From SIG78 sp045635745 (lineage in GTDB: Bacteria > Verrucomicrobiota > Lentisphaeria > Victivallales > Victivallaceae): DNA of 64,000 nucleotides. The stretch lies in contig JAZTWG010000048.1 in the NCBI GenBank assembly GCA_045635745.1, forward strand, positions 62,001 through 126,000, written 5' to 3'. The notes under the pieces are model-generated. The model was not told where the DNA came from and did no database searches. It saw nothing but the letters and a program-made list of their open reading frames with translations. Of the stretch, positions 35,605 through 43,063 are shown in pieces. Each line of letters begins with the position of its first letter. The first letter of the stretch is position 1. Both the position numbers and the translations under genes were made by a program.

Positions 35605-35632
35605 TTTTTTTGCCTTGAAAAGGCAAAAAAAA
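35605..35632 (+). terminator. Terminator hairpin directly after tRNA-Gln
   Basis: A near-perfect palindrome of T7-GCCTT and AAGGC-A8 begins with the base after CCA. The stem is A/T-rich with a 5-bp GC-containing core (GCCTT/AAGGC). The T run lies on the 5' side rather than after the stem, so it is a weak terminator at best on the plus strand and could equally end minus-strand transcription. Confidence 0.5.
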
Positions 35633-35801
35633 CGAAGTCGCAAGACTTCTCTTCGTACGGCTTCAGCCGTTCTTCACTCAAAAGCCTTTAGGCTTTTCTT
35701 CCTTGCCACGGCGTAATGTAATGAAGCCGGGACATCTTCACTTATACTGCAAGAAGTCTTGCTTGTGAAGTCGTGCCGCTATCGCTCCACTTGTGTAGTG
35801 G
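35632..35801. repeat. Cluster of short perfect hairpins (cluster A)
   Basis: At least five small stem-loops follow one another: GAAGTC-gcaa-GACTTC (35634-35649), ACGGC-ttca-GCCGT (35657-35670), AAAAGCC-ttta-GGCTTTT (35680-35697), GCAAGA-ag-TCTTGC (35749-35762, nested within CTTCAC/GTGAAG 35736-35770) and CCACT-tgtgt-AGTGG (35787-35801). The stretch 35703-35731 matches 58621-58649 of the second hairpin cluster at 24 of 29 positions. No coding frame is supported. It abuts the decayed Fic gene. Confidence 0.7.
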
Positions 35802-35810
35802 TGAGCTGCG

Positions 35811-36254
35811 CTGCCCGTGGAGTTGCTCGCATTCGGAAATATCAGCAAAGCCGGGTTTACTTTTGCCAATGCTCTTTATTTTGACTCGATATTGCCAAAC
35901 ATCGAAAACATGCCTTAAAACTCTTTCGATGAAATCATTGCCAAGTATGTGAAAATGAATGTAGCACATCCTTTTATGGAAAGCAACGGTCGCAATACCA
36001 AAATCTGTTTTGATTTAATGCTCAAACGATCTTTGAAAAAGTGCATTGATTGGAGTATTGTCAACAAAAATGCGTATCTGGAAGCAATGCGTGAAAGCGT
36101 GGTAAATGCTTCTGCTCTGAAATCTTTACTTGAAGCAGCTCTGCCCAATCAAATCAACGACTGCGAAATGTTCATGAAAGGTACTGACTACTCTTACTAT
36201 TATAAAGAAGACGCTAACGAAGTGATTTTATCAAGAGGCAGCGTTTTTAAGTGA
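35811..36254 (+). pseudogene. Decayed Fic/DOC family gene (5' truncated, internal stop)
   Basis: One reading frame gives Fic-like sequence across 35811-36254, starting with LPVELLAFGNISKAGFTF. It is broken by TAA at 35916-35918 and has no start or N-terminal domain: the frame hits TGA at 35802 and the upstream bases are hairpin repeats. Past the stop lies the Fic core, NVAHPFMESNGRNTKICFDL at 35961-36020. The motif HxFx(D/E)GN(G/K)R reads HPFMESNGR here, Gly changed to Ser, which should impair ATP-phosphate binding. The last 100 codons could still be translated from an internal ATG at 35949, but AMPylation activity is unlikely. Probably a relic of a mobile toxin-type gene next to a tRNA. Confidence 0.8.
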
Positions 36255-36358
36255 TCACCGGTTGAATTTTTATTTTTTTGTTCAATACACGTACTCTGCT
36301 CTAATGATTTTACCCAGAGCATAAGTTGTGAAGATGCCTCATTAAGTGTGCTGTAAAA

Positions 36359-36393
36359 AATGGATGCAGTTTCATAATCTTGCTGCATCCATT
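36359..36393 (-). terminator. Terminator of the long carbohydrate operon
   Basis: On the minus strand AATGGATGCAG pairs perfectly with CTGCATCCATT (11 bp, 13-nt loop) and is followed by TTTTACAG, eleven bases past the stop at 36404. Confidence 0.85.
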
Positions 36394-36403
36394 GCTTCAA
36401 CAG

Positions 36404-38788
36404 TTATTTACGCTTTTTTCGTGTACTGAATACTATTGATTCTCCCGGCTTGAGGCTGCCTTCAAGATATTCTCCGGTGAGCTCAAATGGATTGCAAAGC
36501 CGGTATTTGCCGCCTTGAAGTGCTTGGAGTTTCACCCAACATACTTTCCCCTTGACCATCTTGGCGGATACAACCAACGCACCTTCTGCCAACAGCCGAT
36601 CAAATGCGCCGGTAAAATCATCCGGGACGCCGGGAAAAACCTTTATTGTACCGTTGCGGCTTTGCAAAAATGCTGTGCTTGCCAAATAGAGAAATGCTGA
36701 AGCTCCTTCCAATACCGGCGGCGCAACCCTTTTTGCATTATGATTGGGTGTAACACTTACAGTACGAGGTATATCCGGGTGATCCGGCGCCAGCAATGAA
36801 CCATCCACCCAGCGCCGCAGGGTGGGTTTTTGAAATTCTTTTTCATTTTTTTCGCTCGCATCCGGATCTCCGATAATAACCGGGTCATGAGAGAAAAGTC
36901 CATTTTCTTTGCCGAAAATCTCCAGAAATCTTTCAATACCGTGCCATCCGGAGTGTTTTTCACCCGCATACAACCGGGTGGCGGTTTGCAGAAACAAACT
37001 CCATTCATGATTCGGATGCCAGTTGCCGGAAAAATCAGCAAAAGACCGCTCAACCGATTCCCGGTCGATAAGCTCCAGAGTTTTAAGGACAGTAGCGGTA
37101 TCATCAGTGATCATGGCCGGAAAATAGGCATAGAGTATATGCCCGCCGAAGAAATAGTGATCCAACGGGATATCAGGTCCCGCCCAGAGCGCACCATCAG
37201 GAGTTGTGGATACTGCGGGGTAATGATCCAATATATCCTGCCAATGCTTGCGGTATCGGCGGTCACGATTGAGTAATTCAGAAGTTTCCAGCACAGTTTC
37301 CAGCACTGCCTTGAACATGGCAACAGTAGAACTTTCATCACGGGTAAAGGTGAATATCTCCGGCGGAACGCTCCAATCCAGATGATAACATCCGTCATCG
37401 CCCTTGTGCATGATGTTCGCATAAAAGAGAGTAAATTCCCGCAGCAACGGATAGAGCTTGTTTTTCAAAAGTTCCATATCATGCGAGTATTTCCATGCCA
37501 TAGCCAGTATCAACCCGGTATAAGCACTGCCGCAAATGGTATAGCGGTAATGGCGCACCGGATACTCCCTGCCCAGCTGATTCATCTGCAGCGGCAGAAA
37601 AACTCCCGGCGAATCAAACAACTCACGAGTACGCTTACGCAAAACCGGCAGGGCATTCAAATAAGTATCAGCAATAGACTCCACCAGAAATGTACGGTTC
37701 ATGGGAAAAAACGGCATCGCCGGTATCTGTACATTCTGGTCATGAGTATACGCATTGAAGCTCACTCCCGGATTCTGTTCATTTATGGGGCCGTAGGTCA
37801 ATCCGTTCAGTCCCGGCATGGGAGCTCTGGAGTAAGAAGAAGCTATGGAGTACAGAGCAAAGGTAAAATATTTCTGAAATTTTTTATATTTACCAAAGTC
37901 AATATATGCATTATCCCAATAATTATGCCACCATGCAAGATGTTCAGCTTTGAGTTCATCATAAGCAGATGCGGCAAGTTTTTTCAGCTCATCGCAGGCT
38001 TTGTTCCACGGATCAGTTACGTTTACCGAACTTTTGATGCACAAGAATATATCAGCCGAATCCTGTTGAAAAAATTCCATGGCATTGCGGCTGATTTGGC
38101 GAACTCTGCAATCGGAAGCCCCATGGGTTGGCACAAGCAAAATAGCAACTGCATAGGAGTATTTGCCTCCGGGAAGTTTCTGCACAAAACCATGTATATT
38201 ACCTTGCGTTTTCCACTCCGGCGGAGCAAGGATTTCGGCTGTCGGCCGCACCAGATCAAATATCTGTACCGGAGATGCTGCCGCAAGGAGCTTTATCCGC
38301 ATACAGCATGTATCGTACTTACGCGGAATAAACATTTCCAGAGCAATACGGCTGTTGTGCGAAATTATATTTTCAGTTAAAACGCCATCGTAAAGCGAAA
38401 GATGCTGTTCCACTTGCGGTGCCGGCGGCGCCGCCCAGCCCAGAGCGTGCCAGAAACGCAACCGCAGCTGACAGGCACTCAGCGTACTGCGTATGGAAGG
38501 CCGCTCTGCCGGAGCAGATTCCAAATCCCGGAGAAAAAAGGAATTTTTATGCTGCTGTTTGGCTAAAAGCTCCATAACTTGCTTGTGCGGCAGGACTTTA
38601 TCGAACATGGCTTCTTCGATCGTCGGATCAAAGACATCGTTTTTATTGAAGACCCATTCCAGATGCTGTGGTGCATAAGCCATCGAGCCGAGAGTACCAT
38701 TGCCGACAAAAATGCCATCTTGCCAGTAAGGCGATGCTGACGGATAATGCCAATCCTGTCTGCAAACTGATTTTTTTACATCAGGCAT
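36404..38788 (-). CDS. GH95-like glycoside hydrolase
   Basis: 794 residues, no signal peptide. Near the N-terminus WQDGIFVGNGTLGSMAYAP is like the opening LPxGNGxLGAM of family GH95 alpha-L-fucosidases/galactosidases. A beta-sandwich (about 1-270) precedes an (alpha/alpha)6 barrel (about 300-690), and the C-terminus has GTIKVFPGVPDDFTGAFDRLLAEGALVVSAK, the usual beta domain of GH95. The segment corresponding to the catalytic asparagines reads NAYTHDQNVQIPAMPFF, so active-site conservation is uncertain and specificity open. Last gene of the 50861-36404 operon, 24 bases after the isomerase; GGAGAG precedes the ATG. Confidence 0.75.
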   Translation of the reverse strand: MPDVKKSVCRQDWHYPSASPYWQDGIFVGNGTLGSMAYAPQHLEWVFNKNDVFDPTIEEAMFDKVLPHKQVMELLAKQQHKNSFFLRDLESAPAERPSIRSTLSACQLRLRFWHALGWAAPPAPQVEQHLSLYDGVLTENIISHNSRIALEMFIPRKYDTCCMRIKLLAAASPVQIFDLVRPTAEILAPPEWKTQGNIHGFVQKLPGGKYSYAVAILLVPTHGASDCRVRQISRNAMEFFQQDSADIFLCIKSSVNVTDPWNKACDELKKLAASAYDELKAEHLAWWHNYWDNAYIDFGKYKKFQKYFTFALYSIASSYSRAPMPGLNGLTYGPINEQNPGVSFNAYTHDQNVQIPAMPFFPMNRTFLVESIADTYLNALPVLRKRTRELFDSPGVFLPLQMNQLGREYPVRHYRYTICGSAYTGLILAMAWKYSHDMELLKNKLYPLLREFTLFYANIMHKGDDGCYHLDWSVPPEIFTFTRDESSTVAMFKAVLETVLETSELLNRDRRYRKHWQDILDHYPAVSTTPDGALWAGPDIPLDHYFFGGHILYAYFPAMITDDTATVLKTLELIDRESVERSFADFSGNWHPNHEWSLFLQTATRLYAGEKHSGWHGIERFLEIFGKENGLFSHDPVIIGDPDASEKNEKEFQKPTLRRWVDGSLLAPDHPDIPRTVSVTPNHNAKRVAPPVLEGASAFLYLASTAFLQSRNGTIKVFPGVPDDFTGAFDRLLAEGALVVSAKMVKGKVCWVKLQALQGGKYRLCNPFELTGEYLEGSLKPGESIVFSTRKKRK

Positions 38789-38812
38789 AATTCTATTCTC
38801 TCCGGAGTCGAT

Positions 38813-39592
38813 TCAGCGTGTGGCTTCTCTGAACTTGTTCCAGGAATCCTGATCCCACTCGCCGGACTCGGTTTCTGCGTGATGCAGTCGCGGCAGAGAA
38901 TCCAGCAATCCCGCAAGTTCCTGCCAATCGGTATTGCCTTTGCCGGGAGGATTGTGGTCGTCAAAACTGCCGTAATTATCGTGCAGATGGCAGGTAACGA
39001 TGCCGTCCCGCATGATTTCCAGCGTATTTTTTATACCATTCTGGTAGCAGTTGGCATGGCCGGAGTCAAAACACAAGCCGACAAATTCGCTGTTATACGA
39101 TTTAACTGTTTCGGCGAGTTGCCTGATAACATCTTCGGGTTCGGCACTGTTTTCCAATGCCAGTGTTATATGATTTTTTTCGGCACCTGGCAGCAGCGCC
39201 TCCACAGTACGGCGTATTGCGGCAAAGTTTTTTTCCGGATCATTTATATCCATCTGCCATCCCAGATGAATGGTATAAGTTGATACATTCAATATGGCCA
39301 GTTCATCAAAAAAAGCCAGATGCTTGCGAATCATTTCGCGCCATGCAGTTTCCTCGAATTCCACCATATCATTGCCAGCCCCCCACAAGGCGTGACAGGC
39401 AGTGGCGCGTAAATTGAAGCGTCCCAGACGTTTGGCCATTTTTTCCACATAGCGTTCTTTGCCGTCGCGGAACCAGAATGGGTGCGCAACAATATTTTCA
39501 ACGCCCCAACTCTGCAAATCAGCAAGGGTTGATTCCACTTTTTCTTCAGGAATTTTTTTCCATTCCACAAAATGCAGTAATTCTTTTTTCAT
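38813..39592 (-). CDS. Sugar phosphate isomerase/epimerase family protein (xylose-isomerase-like TIM barrel)
   Basis: 259 residues, cytoplasmic. Barrel with candidate metal residues in ITLALENSAEPEDV (Glu), GLCFDSGHANCY (Asp/His), VTCHLHDNYGSFDDHNPPGKGN (His, with the usual PGxG product-loop) and ETESGEWDQDS (Glu). It resembles inosose dehydratase/endonuclease-IV-like sugar enzymes. The ATG overlaps the stop of the ceramidase-like gene (39589-39592, ATGA), the same kind of coupling seen at 11866-11869 with a different barrel protein, so the two protein types are probably functionally linked. Confidence 0.88.
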   Translation of the reverse strand: MKKELLHFVEWKKIPEEKVESTLADLQSWGVENIVAHPFWFRDGKERYVEKMAKRLGRFNLRATACHALWGAGNDMVEFEETAWREMIRKHLAFFDELAILNVSTYTIHLGWQMDINDPEKNFAAIRRTVEALLPGAEKNHITLALENSAEPEDVIRQLAETVKSYNSEFVGLCFDSGHANCYQNGIKNTLEIMRDGIVTCHLHDNYGSFDDHNPPGKGNTDWQELAGLLDSLPRLHHAETESGEWDQDSWNKFREATR

Positions 39593-40935
39593 TTGTTCAA
39601 AAGCTCCTCAAGTTTTTTACAGGTATTTTTCAAACCGGCGGCAGCATGGATGCTGTAAGGATTGGAACGCGGAGTATTTTCATATCCGCCCCGCCGGTAA
39701 TTCCATAAATTGGGTATATAGCCACTGCCGCTGCCATTGTTCATGATCGAACACAACACCTGATTGCAGGAGCTGAATATTTCTTTGCGGATCTCCAGAC
39801 CGATTTCCACAAAAGGTTCAGCCGGCAGACCGATGATTGCACAATTACCCAGCATACAGCCGGAAACTTCAAAGTCAAATTCCTTTTTATTTTCGGCCAC
39901 TTTCAAGAGATTTTCTGCAAAGTAACGTAATACTTTGGGACTCTTTTCCGCAAAGTCGCGTGCGGTAAGAGCGGTGCTGGAAGATGCTGTATCACCGGCA
40001 GGATATTTTTCCAGTATCTCCAGAGCTTCGGCCAATTCTTCAGGAAAAAGTTCCCGTGAACCGACATGAAAAGCCAATGCAGCGGTTTGCAGCGTCAGCG
40101 GTTCCTGCTGCAGATTTTCAAGTGCGTGGGCTATGCTTGCAGCATAACCACAGCCAATGCGTTCCGCCTCTTCCGGCGAAGCCTGTTCGCCGGGAGTATT
40201 TATATCAAAATGGTTGATGTTGCCGGAACAGCCGATCAACGGCATGCACATACTGCCCTGCCCCAGAACTTTTTCGGATTCATGCGCTGTCCACGCCGGC
40301 CAATCGCCGGATATCAAACTGCCGCCAGTGGTATCGGCATGATTTGAAACAGATGCCAACAGCAATTTATTTTTTCCGTTATCCAGCAGCACCAGCGGAA
40401 TCTCCGGATCGATTTCACCTTCGGGCCGGACAACATCTTTTGAGCATTTAGCCGGATTGGTGACCACAGAACCATCTTTCATCCAGAACCGGCGATTGAA
40501 GCAAAAATCCATGGAAAAAGCTTTTCCCGATTTGATATATCTGCAATCACTCAGCGACGCTTTTGCCTGCAGCAAAGCTTTTTCAAAAGCACCGGCAGCA
40601 AACGGCACATAGTTTTCATCATACCCGCCGCGGCCGATACGCAACTCCGGTGCGGTATGGCAATGGGTCGCAGTGGAAATCAGAACAAAGTTTTTCAGAT
40701 GTTTTTCAGCTGTTTTTCTGACTTCCGCCTGCAATTCGGCAGTAACAGTTATCAGTTCAAACTGAGTTATCAGAACTGTTTTCGACTCATCCTGAATCAA
40801 AGCACAACGTACTTCGATCGGATCGAGCACTCCTTCCCATATCCGGGTATTGAAATACCCGGCAAGACCCATTTTCATCGGCGGCACGATGGTTTCTCGA
40901 CCGATACCGAACTGTAATTTTTTACACTTTTCCAT
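39589..40935 (-). CDS. Cytoplasmic ceramidase-like (neutral/alkaline ceramidase domain) protein
   Basis: 448 residues, no signal peptide or lipobox, unlike the three lipoproteins at 11866-16985. The family fold is recognisable: LQFGIGRETIVPPMKMGLAG, VLISTATHCHTAPELRIG (the THxH Zn motif), SVSNHADTTGG, then IGCSGNINHFD at the position of the active-site loop. NHADTT could supply another metal-binding His. It is shorter, with only a small C-terminal domain. Coupled to the TIM-barrel isomerase by a four-base overlap and followed by a GH95-like enzyme. Real substrate unknown; an N-acyl or O-acyl sugar is an inference. Confidence 0.78.
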   Translation of the reverse strand: MEKCKKLQFGIGRETIVPPMKMGLAGYFNTRIWEGVLDPIEVRCALIQDESKTVLITQFELITVTAELQAEVRKTAEKHLKNFVLISTATHCHTAPELRIGRGGYDENYVPFAAGAFEKALLQAKASLSDCRYIKSGKAFSMDFCFNRRFWMKDGSVVTNPAKCSKDVVRPEGEIDPEIPLVLLDNGKNKLLLASVSNHADTTGGSLISGDWPAWTAHESEKVLGQGSMCMPLIGCSGNINHFDINTPGEQASPEEAERIGCGYAASIAHALENLQQEPLTLQTAALAFHVGSRELFPEELAEALEILEKYPAGDTASSSTALTARDFAEKSPKVLRYFAENLLKVAENKKEFDFEVSGCMLGNCAIIGLPAEPFVEIGLEIRKEIFSSCNQVLCSIMNNGSGSGYIPNLWNYRRGGYENTPRSNPYSIHAAAGLKNTCKKLEELLNK

Positions 40936-41014
40936 AATTTACAAGCTCTGTTTTATTTATGAAGTATTTATATTTTATTATTTTCAAAACAACTTTCAGC
41001 GGTTGATTGATTTT

Positions 41015-42166
41015 TTATTGTAAATGGTTTTTCAAGTATGCGTAAAGAGTATCACCCAGCTGTCTGCTGCCGGCTGCCGATGGATGAATACCATCCGACG
41101 GCATCCGGAGTTTTGCCGGATTACCGGCGTTGACCGGATAATCCTGCATTGGGAAATTATACTCGCAATCCAGATTGTTGTACATGGGAATGACAAAAAT
41201 ATTTTTATCGCTCCCGTTCTGGTATTTCCGCATGATAAGCTCACTGAGCATAAAGCGATTTTCAGTATATTGATATTTGCTCTGACGGCAGCCGCTGTGC
41301 CGCCCGACACCGTCTTGAGAGGCGCACGGAGTAGGCAACCCGATACCGATAACAGCCCGGGGGGCGGCTTTCCGGAAAGCGCGAATCAGAGTATCCATAT
41401 ACTTTTCCAGCCGGGGCAGCAGTTCATTCATCCGCTTTTCATCGGCAGAAAATATATCATTAACTCCCAGCTGGAGGGTAATAAAATCAGGTGCCTCACC
41501 ATGGTTGTATTCAGCTAAATAAGCGGGAATATCCAATTCCGGACGGCCATTTTTTTTGACCACAAACGGGCCTTTCAGCAAAAAAGTCAACCAGCCCCAG
41601 CCCGGATAACCTTCGTGAACAACCGAACCGTTTTTGCCGGGGACGGCACGGCTTCCGATCATTGTCAAAACCGGATTACCGGCTTTACCGAACAATTCAT
41701 GTACCCGCGAGGGAAACGCACTTGCATTGGTAATACTGTCGCCAATCATCAGCAGGGAGATCTTACGCCCCTGCCCGGCCTTGGCCGGAGCAACTGCAAG
41801 AGAGAGCTTTTTCCGGGCAACGACTCCATTTTCGCCGATCACCGAAAGAGTCCAGCTGTGGCAGCCGACATCTTTTCCAGTCGGAATAAAACTCCATTTA
41901 TTTTTGAAATTCGATCCTTTGGTGCAATCCACATCAAACACATACGCTCCGGAATTTACCGACAGAAAAACATTGTCAAAATACACATTGGTTTCGATCC
42001 CCTCCACAGCATAAATGGTATCCGGCATCACCAGCCGGTGCTGCAGCGGCAGCGCTGCCGGAGCCTTGCCGGTAACCGCAGGAATATCAGCCGCCGGCGC
42101 AAGCATAGATATTGCGAATGTAAAGTAAAGCACAAGCCATACTTTTGAGAAACAGATTCCACTCAT
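41015..42166 (-). CDS. Secreted SGNH/GDSL hydrolase with N-terminal beta domain
   Basis: 383 residues from the ATG at 42166 (signal MSGICFSKVWLVLYFTFAISMLAPAA). An N-terminal Ig-like domain (about 30-130) precedes the SGNH domain: SLLMIGDSITNASAF (nucleophile Ser), VHEGYPGWGW, ITLQLGVNDIF (Asn) and PSDGIHPSAAGSRQ (Asp, His). All four family blocks are present, so it should be an active esterase or lipase-like enzyme, plausibly removing acyl groups from glycans. The start overlaps the stop of another SGNH gene (42163-42166, ATGA). A 79-base gap to the next gene of the operon holds no clear terminator. Confidence 0.88.
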   Translation of the reverse strand: MSGICFSKVWLVLYFTFAISMLAPAADIPAVTGKAPAALPLQHRLVMPDTIYAVEGIETNVYFDNVFLSVNSGAYVFDVDCTKGSNFKNKWSFIPTGKDVGCHSWTLSVIGENGVVARKKLSLAVAPAKAGQGRKISLLMIGDSITNASAFPSRVHELFGKAGNPVLTMIGSRAVPGKNGSVVHEGYPGWGWLTFLLKGPFVVKKNGRPELDIPAYLAEYNHGEAPDFITLQLGVNDIFSADEKRMNELLPRLEKYMDTLIRAFRKAAPRAVIGIGLPTPCASQDGVGRHSGCRQSKYQYTENRFMLSELIMRKYQNGSDKNIFVIPMYNNLDCEYNFPMQDYPVNAGNPAKLRMPSDGIHPSAAGSRQLGDTLYAYLKNHLQ

Positions 42167-43032
42167 CTCCTGCCAGCCTTTTCTGCCGCAATACGGTCTG
42201 CTATCTGCTTTTTCACCCATGCGTCAACACTGATGTTCTCTTTTTCGGCAAGAGCGTAAAGAATTTCATAATCTTTTATACTGATCTTGTAGTTCGGATT
42301 GTGCGTGGCATTGAAAATTGGTGCCATGGAAGGGATTTCATCCCATTTTTTCCGTAAAAGTATTGTTTTTTCTTCATCCATACCGAAAGAGGCAAGTATC
42401 GTTTCGGCTAAAAAGCGGTTACCGTAGCCGTTAAGATGCAGATTGTCGACTGTTACCTTGAAGCCCCGGATCCCGGAACGTTTCCGTATTGCCTGCAGTT
42501 CCATAAGATTCCAATCGGCAAGCAGAAATTTGTGCTCACGAGCCTGCCGGCGGAGAAACTCGCAATATTTTTCAAGCTTGATATTGTTGGCATGATCGGG
42601 ATCTTCCGAAAGCCGGGATGGCGTTACCAGCATAACACGAACCCCGGCAGCCTGTGCGGCTTTGAAGATCGTACTCATATTTTTCTCGTAATCTTCCAGT
42701 TTTACGCCGCGTACACCATGGCCGACATCGTTGGTTCCGCATTGCAGAACCATCCAATCCGGATTTTTTCTCAAGATACCGTTGATGCGTTTCACTATAT
42801 CACTGGATTTATGCCCGCTGACTCCGGCGGGGATTGCTTTGGCATTTATCCCATTGCATTTCAATCCATCCATTACCAGATGAATAAATCCATCCGGACG
42901 GTTTCCGAATTGGGTTATAGAATCGCCGACAAAAGCTATTGTCTCACCACTTCTTACGGCAATTTCTCCGGATTGAATATTAAACGCCAAGAACAGTGCG
43001 GCAATACACCCGAAATACATTATACAATTCAT
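42163..43032 (-). CDS. Secreted SGNH/GDSL hydrolase
   Basis: 289 residues from the ATG at 43032 (signal MNCIMYFGCIAALFLAFNIQSGE); an in-frame TTG at 43062 would place ten charged residues before it. SGNH blocks: IAFVGDSITQFG (Ser), AGVSGHKSSD, MVLQCGTNDVGHG (Asn) and VDNLHLNGYGN (Asp, His). The C-terminal 70 residues (RKKWDEIPSMAPIFNATHNP...AWVKKQIADRIAAE) form a helical extension. It differs in sequence from the overlapping SGNH protein downstream, so they are unlikely to be recent copies; together they may strip different acyl groups. Confidence 0.88.
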   Translation of the reverse strand: MNCIMYFGCIAALFLAFNIQSGEIAVRSGETIAFVGDSITQFGNRPDGFIHLVMDGLKCNGINAKAIPAGVSGHKSSDIVKRINGILRKNPDWMVLQCGTNDVGHGVRGVKLEDYEKNMSTIFKAAQAAGVRVMLVTPSRLSEDPDHANNIKLEKYCEFLRRQAREHKFLLADWNLMELQAIRKRSGIRGFKVTVDNLHLNGYGNRFLAETILASFGMDEEKTILLRKKWDEIPSMAPIFNATHNPNYKISIKDYEILYALAEKENISVDAWVKKQIADRIAAEKAGRR

Positions 43033-43063
43033 TTTACATTTGCCTTTATCTTGTTTGGGCAAC

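Noticed and set aside
35425..35691. 88-codon frame running through the tRNA gene
   Set aside because: The tRNA folds perfectly here; the frame has no ribosome site and covers the tRNA and hairpin cluster.
43033..43062. Start of the SGNH protein at TTG 43062
   Set aside because: It would place ten charged residues before the signal peptide; the ATG at 43032 with AAAGG upstream is better.
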